Source: Lachnospiraceae bacterium
Lineage (GTDB): Bacteria; Bacillota; Clostridia; Lachnospirales; Lachnospiraceae
Direction of reading: 5' to 3'
Length of the DNA: 64,000 nt
Assembly: GCA_017936785.1 (NCBI GenBank)
Contig: JAGBEV010000012.1
Location: 20,966-84,965 of the forward strand
Shown here: positions 44,376-52,269 of the stretch, in pieces
How the letters are laid out: the number at the start of each line of letters is the position of its first letter
How positions within the stretch are numbered: position 1 is the first letter of the stretch
Program-made: the position numbers and the translations under genes
The notes under the pieces: generated by a model
Databases searched by the model: none
What the model was told of the DNA's origin: nothing
Seen by the model: only the letters and a program-made list of their open reading frames with translations

Positions 44376-45125
44376 ATGCAGCTGACATTTGAAGAAAGTA
44401 TGGAAAGAGCAAAGGAAATCCTGGATTCGGCAAATCAGATCGTTGCCTTGCTGGGAGTAGGCGTTGTAATGGAATGCGGCGCATTAAATTATTTAAATAA
44501 TGAAGTGATATACAGGATCGAGGATACTTATCACAGGAGTCCGGACGAGATTATGTCTACAGGATTTTACAGTGCCAGGGCAGACCGTTTCTTTCAGTAT
44601 TATAAAGAAGAATATCTGGCTGACAGGTGTAAGCCTAATGAGACATTTATGGCATTAAAAAAGCTGGATGATGAAGGCAGGCTGAAGGCATGTATTACTA
44701 CCAATACCCACGGGCTGGAAAAAGAAGTGGGAATCCGTAAGGTAATTGAATTGTATGGCAGCCGGAATGTGAACTGGTGTACAAAATGCGGGAAACGTTT
44801 TTTAGTAGATTATATTTTAAATTCCAAGGGAGTACCTGTTTGTGATGAGTGTTATAATCCCATCCGGCCCGGAATCCGCCTGTATGGGGAGATGATCCGC
44901 AATGACGTGATGACAGAGGCTGCAAATGCCTGTCAGGAGGCGGATGCATTGATCGTTTTGGGAACCAATTTCTATGATTCCATGGTGCGGTTTGCCATCA
45001 ACCATTATCGGGGTGATAAGCTGATTCTGATCAGCAAGCACGAGCATTTCAGGGATAAAAGCGCTGATATTGTCATTCATGAAGAAGTAAAAGAAATATT
45101 ACCAAAGCTTGTTCTGGATAAATAA
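44376..45125 (+). CDS. Sir2-like (sirtuin fold) protein, probably not a deacetylase
   Basis: A 249-residue sirtuin homologue. The four zinc Cys (WCTKCGKRF, VCDECYN) and RPGIRLYGE are kept. The active-site parts are not: the GAGIS motif reads LGVGVVMEC, the PDFR loop is gone, the QNID motif reads TNTHG (His112) and the catalytic His of ELHGS is Tyr127 (ELYGS). NAD-dependent deacylation is therefore unlikely; NAD or ADP-ribose binding may remain. I chose ATG 44376 (MQLTFEES) over GTG 44367 because AAGGGG is better spaced. Confidence 0.8.
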   Translation: MQLTFEESMERAKEILDSANQIVALLGVGVVMECGALNYLNNEVIYRIEDTYHRSPDEIMSTGFYSARADRFFQYYKEEYLADRCKPNETFMALKKLDDEGRLKACITTNTHGLEKEVGIRKVIELYGSRNVNWCTKCGKRFLVDYILNSKGVPVCDECYNPIRPGIRLYGEMIRNDVMTEAANACQEADALIVLGTNFYDSMVRFAINHYRGDKLILISKHEHFRDKSADIVIHEEVKEILPKLVLDK

Positions 45126-45164
45126 AATCTGCCTCTTTAATTGGAAGCATACATATGCAATTAC

Positions 45165-45193
45165 TTTTCATTCCGGTTTGATTGTGTTATACT
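45165..45193 (+). promoter_or_regulatory. Promoter of the isoamylase-like gene
   Basis: TTTTCA (45165-45170), 17 nt, TATACT (45188-45193) with extended TGT. It lies 39 nt before the ATG. Confidence 0.6.
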
Positions 45194-45231
45194 ACTAACA
45201 GGTATGTGAGACTGGCTGACAGGAGAAGAGA

Positions 45232-47187
45232 ATGAGCAACAGCAGGATGAATGGTAAATTTCAAGTGAACAAAGGCCGTTTGTACCAAATGGGACTCCAC
45301 AAGGTGCAAAATGGCCTTTCAATTGTTAGTGATATAATCGGAAAAAATAACAGTGGGATCGTGATCTGTCCAGAGGGAGAAAAGGAAATCAGAATTCCTT
45401 TTGAAAAGCAATATCGTATTGGTGATCTGTATTGTCTTTATCTGCCGGAGTTTCCTTTTTCTCATTTTTCTTATACATTTTATAAAGATGATGAACCGGT
45501 AACAGATCCTTATGCAGGGCTTGTTGAGGCATCTAAGCGGTTTGGCGATCCCAGACAGGGCAAAAAGGTATTAAAATGTATTTACAGGGATGAGGAATAT
45601 GATTGGGAAGGAGATGCCTCTTTAGAGATTCCCTTACATGAAACGATTCTCTATAAGCTGCATATACGCGGGTTTACAAAACACAATTCTTCAGGAGTAA
45701 AAGCCAGAGGGACCTTTGCGGGACTTGTGGAAAAAATTCCCTATTTAAAGGATCTGGGAATAACAGCAGTGGAATGTATGCCCATTCATGAGTTTGAGGA
45801 TGTTATCTATAATCCGTCATATTCAAAGGTGGATGATACACTTCTGCCTTTTATGGAAGAAAACAGGCAGACCTGGGAATATAAGGTAAATTACTGGGGG
45901 TATTCCAAAGGCAATTACATGGCGCCCAAAAGAGCCTATTCTTTTTCGGACAGACCGGATATAGAATGTAAAGATATGATCAGGGCTTTACACAGAAATG
46001 GCATTGAGTTTATAGCGGAATTCTATTTTCCGCCGGAAATCAGACCGGGATTTGTATTGGATGTCTGCCGTTACTGGGTAGAGCAATATCATGTAGACGG
46101 ATTTAAACTGATGGGATGCGGTCTTCCTGTAAAACTGCTTGCTACAGATCCCTATTTAAAAAAGACTAAATTGATATTTGAGGATCTGTATCACGAAGAA
46201 TTAAGCAGTCTTCCGGAAAAGGAACCGGAGTTTAAAAATCTTGGAGTGGTATCCCAGGGATTTATGTATGATGCCAGAAAATTTTTAAAAGGCGATGAGG
46301 ACATGCTGTTTCCCATGACCGGGCATTTCCGTAATAATCCGGAATATTGCGGCATTATCAACGAAATCACTTCTTATCAGGGATTTACCCTGGCGGATCT
46401 GGTATCTTATGACAGAAAGCACAACGAGGCAAATGGTGAGGATAACAGGGACGGCAGTGATTATAATTATAGCTGGAACTGCGGAACGGAAGGAAAAAGC
46501 CGCAGAAAACCTGTGTTAAATCTCAGGGAAAAACAGAGCAAAAATGCTCTTATGATGCTGTTTTTATCCCAGGGAACGCCGGTACTTCTGGCAGGGGATG
46601 AGTTCGGTAATTCCGCAGAGGGCAATAACAACCCTTATTGTCAGGATAATGCTGTAAGCTGGCTGAACTGGAAAATGACAATGGAGAAAAGCAGGCTGCA
46701 TGAATTTGTGAAGCATCTGATCGCATTTCGAAAAGAACATCCTATCCTGCATAAGAAGGAAAAGCTTCGGCAGATGGATTATATATCCTGCGGTTATCCT
46801 GATCTTTCCTATCATGGGGAACAGGCATGGTATCCCGGGTTTGAAAATTATAACCGGCACATGGGAATCATGTATTGCGGCAAATACGCAAGGATCGGAA
46901 AATTAAAAGAAGATGCCTTTATTTATGTGGCATATAATGCCCATTGGATAGAACATGAATTTGCATTGCCCAAGCTTCCGGCAGGATTGCAATGGGAAAT
47001 CGCTTTTTCATCCTGTAAACAGCATGTACAGGAACAACCTGCTCATGACCGGCCGCCAGCGGAGGAACAGGAAAAGGGGGCATTACAGCGTGTAGTGACG
47101 GTATTGCCCAGATCAATCGTAGTTTTAACAGGAGAGCAAAAAATAAATGAAAGCATTACAGCATTTAAAAACAATTCTCTATCATAA
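45232..47187 (+). CDS. Isoamylase/GlgX-like GH13 protein with degenerate active site
   Basis: A 651-residue protein with the isoamylase/debranching layout (N-terminal beta domain, TIM barrel, C-terminal beta domain). Blocks such as LVSYDRKHNEANGEDNRDG and LLAGDEFGNSAEGNNN are well kept. The catalytic regions are not: region I (normally DVVxNH) reads AEFYFPPE (about 262-269); the nucleophile Asp of GFRxD is Met294 (DGFKLMG); the HD of region IV is Tyr382-Gln383 (TSYQG). Glu317 (LIFED) may correspond to the acid/base. Likely a non-catalytic glycan-binding or regulatory protein. Own promoter; start ATG 45232 behind ACAGGAGAAGAGA. Confidence 0.85.
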   Translation: MSNSRMNGKFQVNKGRLYQMGLHKVQNGLSIVSDIIGKNNSGIVICPEGEKEIRIPFEKQYRIGDLYCLYLPEFPFSHFSYTFYKDDEPVTDPYAGLVEASKRFGDPRQGKKVLKCIYRDEEYDWEGDASLEIPLHETILYKLHIRGFTKHNSSGVKARGTFAGLVEKIPYLKDLGITAVECMPIHEFEDVIYNPSYSKVDDTLLPFMEENRQTWEYKVNYWGYSKGNYMAPKRAYSFSDRPDIECKDMIRALHRNGIEFIAEFYFPPEIRPGFVLDVCRYWVEQYHVDGFKLMGCGLPVKLLATDPYLKKTKLIFEDLYHEELSSLPEKEPEFKNLGVVSQGFMYDARKFLKGDEDMLFPMTGHFRNNPEYCGIINEITSYQGFTLADLVSYDRKHNEANGEDNRDGSDYNYSWNCGTEGKSRRKPVLNLREKQSKNALMMLFLSQGTPVLLAGDEFGNSAEGNNNPYCQDNAVSWLNWKMTMEKSRLHEFVKHLIAFRKEHPILHKKEKLRQMDYISCGYPDLSYHGEQAWYPGFENYNRHMGIMYCGKYARIGKLKEDAFIYVAYNAHWIEHEFALPKLPAGLQWEIAFSSCKQHVQEQPAHDRPPAEEQEKGALQRVVTVLPRSIVVLTGEQKINESITAFKNNSLS

Positions 47188-47677
47188 ATATCTGGTTATG
47201 CAGGGATGTTTTCGGGTGGGATTGTATTATCAGGGGATCATGCATGATCTGTCCAAGTTTTCCCCCACGGAATTTTTGGTAGGCGCTAAATATTTTCAGG
47301 GGGACAGAAGCCCCAATAATGCGGAAAGAGAAGATATCGGTTATTCATCAGCATGGCTTCATCACAAGGGAAGAAACAAACATCATTTTGAATATTGGAT
47401 CGATTACAGCGCAGTGGAGATCAAAGGCGGCCTGGCGCCGGCGCCCATGCCTGTGAAATATGTTGTGGAAATGTTTATGGACAGGGTAGCAGCTTCCAAG
47501 GTATATGAAAAGGAAAATTATAATGATGCCAAGCCCCTGGAATATTTTATGCGGGGCAAGGATTGTGCCATGCACAAAAAGACCAAAAGGCAGTTAGTCA
47601 TATTATTGAAAATGCTGGCAGAAGATGGGGAAGAAAAGACCTTTTCCTATATCAAACATGTGATCTTAAAAAAATAG
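47147..47677 (+). CDS. DUF5662 family protein
   Basis: A 176-residue protein with GIMHDLSKFSPTEFLVGAKY, WLHHKGRNKHHFEYWID and PLEYFMRGKDC. The His/Asp pattern (HDxSK, HHxxxNxHH) suggests a metal-binding helical fold like HD-type proteins, but no function is known. The start ATG 47147 lies 41 nt inside the upstream gene, behind GGAGAGC, so they are probably co-translated. Confidence 0.8.
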   Translation: MKALQHLKTILYHKYLVMQGCFRVGLYYQGIMHDLSKFSPTEFLVGAKYFQGDRSPNNAEREDIGYSSAWLHHKGRNKHHFEYWIDYSAVEIKGGLAPAPMPVKYVVEMFMDRVAASKVYEKENYNDAKPLEYFMRGKDCAMHKKTKRQLVILLKMLAEDGEEKTFSYIKHVILKK

Positions 47678-47764
47678 CAGTAAAAATTTTGCTGAAAATT
47701 CTTTTATCTTTTCACACTTTATATTTGAAAAGCATAGTTTATCAGTATAAAGGAGTGAAAAAAT

Positions 47765-48019
47765 ATGAATTGTTTATGGTTAATCTTAATACTTGCATGT
47801 TGCGGCGGTCAGTCTTTCTTTGGCAATGATCAATGCGGCTGTGGCAGCAATCAGTCCAGAGGCGGAAACCGCAGAAGAGACAATGACTGCGGCTGCAGAG
47901 TACAGGAAGATGACTGTGGCTGTGACGACGGTCCCAGAAGAAGATCTGTTTCCTCCATGCCATCCTTTGGCAGAGGCTCAGACAACGATACCTGCGGCTG
48001 CGATATTCAGGAGGATTGA
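47765..48019 (+). CDS. Small Cys-rich protein
   Basis: An 84-residue protein with a hydrophobic N-terminus (CLWLILILACCGG) and four later CGC-containing motifs (QCGCGSN, DCGCRVQ, DCGCDDG, TCGCDIQED) in an Arg/Asp/Gly-rich body. I recall Lachnospiraceae proteins of this type named 'chorion class high-cysteine' by similarity; their role is unknown. The spacing of CGC motifs suggests metal binding or cross-linking at the cell or spore surface. Start ATG 47765 behind AAAGGAGTGAAAAAAT. Its 3' end overlaps the convergent pseudouridine synthase gene by 13 nt. Confidence 0.65.
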   Translation: MNCLWLILILACCGGQSFFGNDQCGCGSNQSRGGNRRRDNDCGCRVQEDDCGCDDGPRRRSVSSMPSFGRGSDNDTCGCDIQED

Positions 48020-48900
48020 TTTTCCCAAAAGGAGATCATATCTTCCGGCAGAGGAATCTGGCAGGAAATCGGTTTTCCGGTCAGAGGCTGGATCAAAGCC
48101 ATAGATCCTGCGTGAAGGGCATGTCTGTTCATATGTGAACAATTGCCGCCATAGAGTTCGTCTCCGGCTAAGGGATGTCCCATATAACTGAAATGAACAC
48201 GGATCTGATGAGTGCGCCCGGTTTCCAGATGAATGGAAACCAGGGCGTATTTTTCTTTCTGCGCACACACTTTATAATGTGTGACTGCCCGGTCTCCCTG
48301 TTCAAAATCCACACACCTGGTAATAAGGGAACCGCCGCATCGGGCAATAGGGGCATCAATGGTTCCTTCAGAAGGCAAAATGCCTGTAGCAATGGCTGTA
48401 TAGGATTTCCGGATATTTCCGGCCGCGGCTGCCTTGGCAAGCATGGAAGCGCTTACCATATGCTTAGCGATGAGCACCAGACCGGAAGTGTTTTTATCCA
48501 GTCTGTTTACAGGTCTGTATATAAAGCTTTGGTTTTGAGAAGCATAATAGGCGCAGACACCGTTTGCAAGAGAATCCTGATGATGGTAAACGGAAGGAAT
48601 GGTTGGCATTCCCCAGGGTTTGTTGATGATCAGCAGATCTTCATCTTCGTAGACAATATCCAGTTTACAGGAAATGGGTTCGATCTGTGAGGATTCGTTT
48701 TCCACGACCTGTATGCATAAATGATCCCCCGCTTTTAAACGTACATTAACATATGCCCAGCTTCCGTTTAACAGGATACTTGCAGGAATCTTTTTTAAGG
48801 AAATAAGATTCTGGGATGAAAATCCCTGGTGTAATAAAAAGTCGCGGATTGTAAAGTTATCAAATGATTCTTCGATTGTGTATTCAATGGTACGTTCCAT
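48007..48900 (-). CDS. RluA/RluD-family pseudouridine synthase
   Basis: A 297-residue enzyme with an S4-like N-terminus and the RluA catalytic core. LLIINKPWGMPTIPS starts the core; the catalytic Asp is in VNRLDKNTSGLVLIA; LETGRTHQIRVHFSYMGHP is the conserved C-terminal block. Target uridine unknown. Start ATG 48900 behind GGAGGATCTTACT (reverse strand). Confidence 0.92.
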   Translation of the reverse strand: MERTIEYTIEESFDNFTIRDFLLHQGFSSQNLISLKKIPASILLNGSWAYVNVRLKAGDHLCIQVVENESSQIEPISCKLDIVYEDEDLLIINKPWGMPTIPSVYHHQDSLANGVCAYYASQNQSFIYRPVNRLDKNTSGLVLIAKHMVSASMLAKAAAAGNIRKSYTAIATGILPSEGTIDAPIARCGGSLITRCVDFEQGDRAVTHYKVCAQKEKYALVSIHLETGRTHQIRVHFSYMGHPLAGDELYGGNCSHMNRHALHAGSMALIQPLTGKPISCQIPLPEDMISFWENQSS

Positions 48901-48993
48901 AGTAAGATCCTCCGGAATCTATAGTAACATAGTTATGGCAGGAACGGGAATGAAAATGAGTTGTGAAAATACGGAAATATATTGGAAAATCTC

Positions 48994-49022
48994 TTAACAA
49001 GGAAATTTTTACATGCTATAAT
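48994..49022 (+). promoter_or_regulatory. Sigma-A-type promoter for the lactonase gene
   Basis: TTAACA (48994-48999), 17 nt, TATAAT (49017-49022), extended TGC. Confidence 0.8.
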
Positions 49023-49060
49023 TTAATTCAGTTAAAAGAAATGGAGCACAGGGTAGGTAA

Positions 49061-50116
49061 ATGAATATGAATAAATATGTAGCTTATGTTTCCACTTATA
49101 CTATGAATGATAACCACGGCATCACCATTTATGATGTGGATTTAAAGAACGGCAGATTTCAGGAGAAGGCACAGGTCGAGATCACCAATTCTTCTTATCT
49201 GACCATTTCCCATAATAAGAAATATTTATATTCCATTACGGATTTCGGCGTGGAGGCTTATGAAATACAAAAGGATGGCAGTCTCCGTCTGGTCAACCAC
49301 GGTTCCATCAATGGTATGAGAGGCTGTTATCTGTCTACGGATTATGAGGACAGGTTTTTATTTGTCTCAGGCTATCATGATGGGAAGATTACTGTGCTGA
49401 GGCTTCTTGAGGACGGCGGCATCGGTGAGATTACAGATGAGATTTATCATAAAGGGCTGGGAAGTATTGCAGAACGCAATTTCAGACCCCATGTCAGCTG
49501 CGTTAAGATGACAAGGGACAATAAATACCTGATGGCGGCTGATCTGGGAATGGACCATACCAACATATACCGTTTAAATCATGAAACAGGCAAATTAAAG
49601 CTGGTAGATGTGGTAAGAAGCGAGCAGGAATCCGCCCCCAGACATATAAAAATGACAAAGGACGGTAAGTTTGTCTACATCGTTCATGAGATCAAGAATT
49701 ATATCGATGTGTATACTTATGAAGAGATTAATGACAATCCGGAATTTACCAAAATCGCAAATTATCCTACATTAAATGATTATCATGCGAAAGGCTCAGC
49801 CGCCAGCGCACTGAATTTTTCCGAGGATGAAAAGTATCTTGTCAGCAGCACAGCAGGAGATAATAGTGTAGTTCTTTTTAAGATCGATCATAAGACCGGA
49901 GAGTTGGAAAAGCTGTTCTGTCTGCCCATCAGCGGAGAATATCCCAAGGATGCAGCGCTTTTCCCGGACAACAAGCATCTGGTATCCTTAAATCATGAAT
50001 CCAATACATTGACCTTTTTCAATGTGGATACAGCCAAAGGATTGCTTGTAATGAACGGAAAGGAATTGAAGATAGACAGTCCCAACTGTATTATTTTCCA
50101 TAAGCTGGAAAGCTGA
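49061..50116 (+). CDS. Beta-propeller lactonase-family protein
   Basis: A 351-residue cytoplasmic protein of the 6-phosphogluconolactonase/lactonase (YkgB-like, seven-bladed propeller) family. Blade repeats are visible: SYLTISHNKKYLYSIT, RPHVSCVKMTRDNKYLMAAD, APRHIKMTKDGKFVYIVHE and SALNFSEDEKYLVSS. Enzymatic activity is likely on a sugar lactone but not certain. Start ATG 49061; a second Met is two codons on. Own promoter and terminator. Confidence 0.8.
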   Translation: MNMNKYVAYVSTYTMNDNHGITIYDVDLKNGRFQEKAQVEITNSSYLTISHNKKYLYSITDFGVEAYEIQKDGSLRLVNHGSINGMRGCYLSTDYEDRFLFVSGYHDGKITVLRLLEDGGIGEITDEIYHKGLGSIAERNFRPHVSCVKMTRDNKYLMAADLGMDHTNIYRLNHETGKLKLVDVVRSEQESAPRHIKMTKDGKFVYIVHEIKNYIDVYTYEEINDNPEFTKIANYPTLNDYHAKGSAASALNFSEDEKYLVSSTAGDNSVVLFKIDHKTGELEKLFCLPISGEYPKDAALFPDNKHLVSLNHESNTLTFFNVDTAKGLLVMNGKELKIDSPNCIIFHKLES

Positions 50117-50145
50117 GAAAATTGATCAGGAATAAATGAAATATG

Positions 50146-50188
50146 AAAAAGGGGCTGTCGCATTTTATAAATGCGACAGCCCCTTTTT
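50146..50188. terminator. Bidirectional terminator
   Basis: A perfect 15-bp stem GGGGCTGTCGCATTT / AAATGCGACAGCCCC (50151-50165, 50169-50183), TAT loop, with AAAAA before and TTTTT after. It serves both the lactonase gene (+) and aroC (-). Confidence 0.93.
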
Positions 50189-50209
50189 ATATAAAAGAAG
50201 ATGGATGTA

Positions 50210-51310
50210 CTAATCCAAATAGATTTTCTTAAGATGATCCATACGGGAATTCATGTTGTCCATCATCAGATCCAAAATGGTAAGGGCGGTCATGGCTTCC
50301 ACCACAACAACGGCTCTGGGAACGATAATGGGATCATGGCGGCCTTTGATGTTGATAGAGATTTCCTCACCGGATTTGTTTACGGTTTCCTGTGTTTTAT
50401 AAATGGAGGGGGTAGGTTTTACATAAGCTCTCAGTACAATGGTATCACCGTCACTGATGCCGCCCAGAATGCCGCCTGCATGATTGGTCTTTTTGGCAAC
50501 CCTGCCATTATCCATAGTAAAAGCGTCATTGTTGCCGCTGCCTAAGCGGGAAGAAACCTCTGTTCCGTCACCGATCTCAAAAGCCTTTACAGCACCGATA
50601 GACATAATAGCATGAGCTAATCTGGCATCCAGCTTGTCAAATACAGGCTCTCCCACACCTGCAGGTATGTGATTTACCACACATTCAATGACACCTCCTG
50701 CGGAATCTGTTTCTGACATACATTGTTCCAGAAATGCCGCCGCTTTTTCATTAGCCTCTGCATCGGGCATGGCCGTGGGAACAGCAGTGATCAAAGACCG
50801 GTCAAATTTTTTATAATCAATAGAAACATTACCAATGGATTTGGTGTAGGCGCAGACCTCGATCCCCAATTCCTTTAAAATTTTTAAAGCAATGGCGCCT
50901 CCGGCAACTCTGCCGATAGTTTCCCTGCCCGATGAGCGTCCGCCCCCTCTGTAGTCCCTGAAACCGAATTTTGCATCAAAGGTAAAGTCTGCATGTCCCG
51001 GACGATAGTAGGAAGCGATCTCGCTGTAATCCCCCGAACGCTGGGAAGTGTTGCGGACTAAAAGGGCAATGGGAGTTCCCGTTGTTTTTCCTTCAAAAAT
51101 GCCCGATAAGATCTCAACGGCATCGCTTTCTGCACGTTTGGTAGCATATCTGGAATTGCCCGGTTTTCTGCGGTCCAGATAAATCTGGATGTCCTCCTCA
51201 CATAAAGGAAGACCTGCGGGAACTCCATCAACTACCACGCCGATCCCTTCCCCGTGGGATTCTCCAAAGGTCTGTATGGTAAAATGTTTTCCGAATAATG
51301 AGCCTGCCAT
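50210..51310 (-). CDS. aroC: Chorismate synthase
   Basis: A 366-residue enzyme for the last step of the shikimate pathway (EPSP to chorismate, needs reduced FMN). Hallmarks: TFGESHGEGIGVVVDGVPAG, RRKPGNSRYATKRAE, FRDYRGGGRSSGRETIGRV and the C-terminal GRHDPIIVPRAV. I chose the start at 51310 (MAGSLFGKHF) behind GCGAGGG; the longer frame from 51382 has no ribosome site. Confidence 0.96.
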   Translation of the reverse strand: MAGSLFGKHFTIQTFGESHGEGIGVVVDGVPAGLPLCEEDIQIYLDRRKPGNSRYATKRAESDAVEILSGIFEGKTTGTPIALLVRNTSQRSGDYSEIASYYRPGHADFTFDAKFGFRDYRGGGRSSGRETIGRVAGGAIALKILKELGIEVCAYTKSIGNVSIDYKKFDRSLITAVPTAMPDAEANEKAAAFLEQCMSETDSAGGVIECVVNHIPAGVGEPVFDKLDARLAHAIMSIGAVKAFEIGDGTEVSSRLGSGNNDAFTMDNGRVAKKTNHAGGILGGISDGDTIVLRAYVKPTPSIYKTQETVNKSGEEISINIKGRHDPIIVPRAVVVVEAMTALTILDLMMDNMNSRMDHLKKIYLD

Positions 51311-51635
51311 AAAATTTTCCCTCGCTATCTGATTTCTGTTTTTACAACTATTTTGCACGTTCCATAATATTCCATGCCACAAATATTGTTTTGCATATGT
51401 ATATTATATTTACGCTAGTATTATAAAAGATTTTAGACAATGCCGCAACAAGGAAACGCAAAGGAAATTCCGGTGTGCAAAAATACAAGGATATTCTGCA
51501 AAAAATAAAAAAAATCAAAAAAATCGGCAATTCTATCCGAATATGGAAATAATGGAGGAAAATTATTTGATATAATGGACTAACTTATTTTTACAAAAGA
51601 TAAAACCATCAAATTTATATGTGGGGAGAGAACAA
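51311..51635. promoter_or_regulatory. Divergent intergenic region
   Basis: A 325-bp AT-rich gap between aroC (-) and the YD-repeat genes (+). Toward the + strand, TATAAT (51571-51576) with extended TGA is clear, but the -35 is poor (AATAAT at 51548), suggesting activator dependence or a weak promoter. A-rich tracts around 51500-51530 may cause bending. Several TATAAT-like sites for aroC occur around 51405-51430 on the - strand, without a convincing -35. No open frame was seen. Confidence 0.5.
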
Positions 51636-52268
51636 ATGAAAAAGAATATTCTGATAATTCTGGGGACAAGTCTATACTTTTTTTCACAGACAATTTCAAC
51701 TTATGCAGCATCTTATGAATATGATGATCTGGGAAGGGTGACGAAAGCCGTCTATGAGGACGGAAGCAGCGTGACCTATGTTTATGATGCCAATGGAAAT
51801 ATTGTGGAGACTATTTCGGTATCGGGAAGGGAAGAAAGCACCGGAGGAGGACAGACAGATGAACAGAACCCGGAAGATAATTCAGGTGAAGCAGGGGAAG
51901 ATCCCGGAAGAATCTATAGTGATCATACAGACATAAATCATGAGGATGCAGGAGAAAAGGAAACACAGGATTTTGGTGGAGAAACTGCCAAAGAAGAGAA
52001 TGAAGGAAACGGGGGAGAAGGCAGCGAAAAAAATAAGGATGGAACTGATGCAGATGAAAGCCATAAGGAAGATGAAATAGAGAGCCGGGAAGGAAATGAG
52101 AATACCGGAAAAGATGCAGATGCAGAAGATGTCGGAAACATTGGGGCAAAAATTGCAGGAAGTATCATAGGGGCAGTGGCTGCAGCCATGGGATTTGTAT
52201 GGGCGCTTCTTTGGAAAAAACATACAAAAGAAACAAAGGATAATGAAGTCGGGAAAGGCGGAGAATAA
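51636..52268 (+). CDS. Small secreted, membrane-anchored YD-repeat protein
   Basis: A 210-residue protein. Signal peptide (residues about 1-25, NILIILGTSLYFFSQTISTY then AA). Residues about 27-60 are a pair of Rhs/YD motifs (YEYDDLGRVTKAVYEDGSSV and YVYDANGNIVETIS). Next come about 105 very acidic residues (Glu/Asp/Gly/Asn). A membrane helix (IAGSIIGAVAAAMGFVWALLW, about 172-194) and a short Lys-rich tail end it. So a tethered extracellular YD hairpin is predicted. Start ATG 51636 behind GTGGGGAGAGAACAA. One base separates its stop from the start of the giant Rhs gene. Confidence 0.8.
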   Translation: MKKNILIILGTSLYFFSQTISTYAASYEYDDLGRVTKAVYEDGSSVTYVYDANGNIVETISVSGREESTGGGQTDEQNPEDNSGEAGEDPGRIYSDHTDINHEDAGEKETQDFGGETAKEENEGNGGEGSEKNKDGTDADESHKEDEIESREGNENTGKDADAEDVGNIGAKIAGSIIGAVAAAMGFVWALLWKKHTKETKDNEVGKGGE

Positions 52269-52269
52269 C

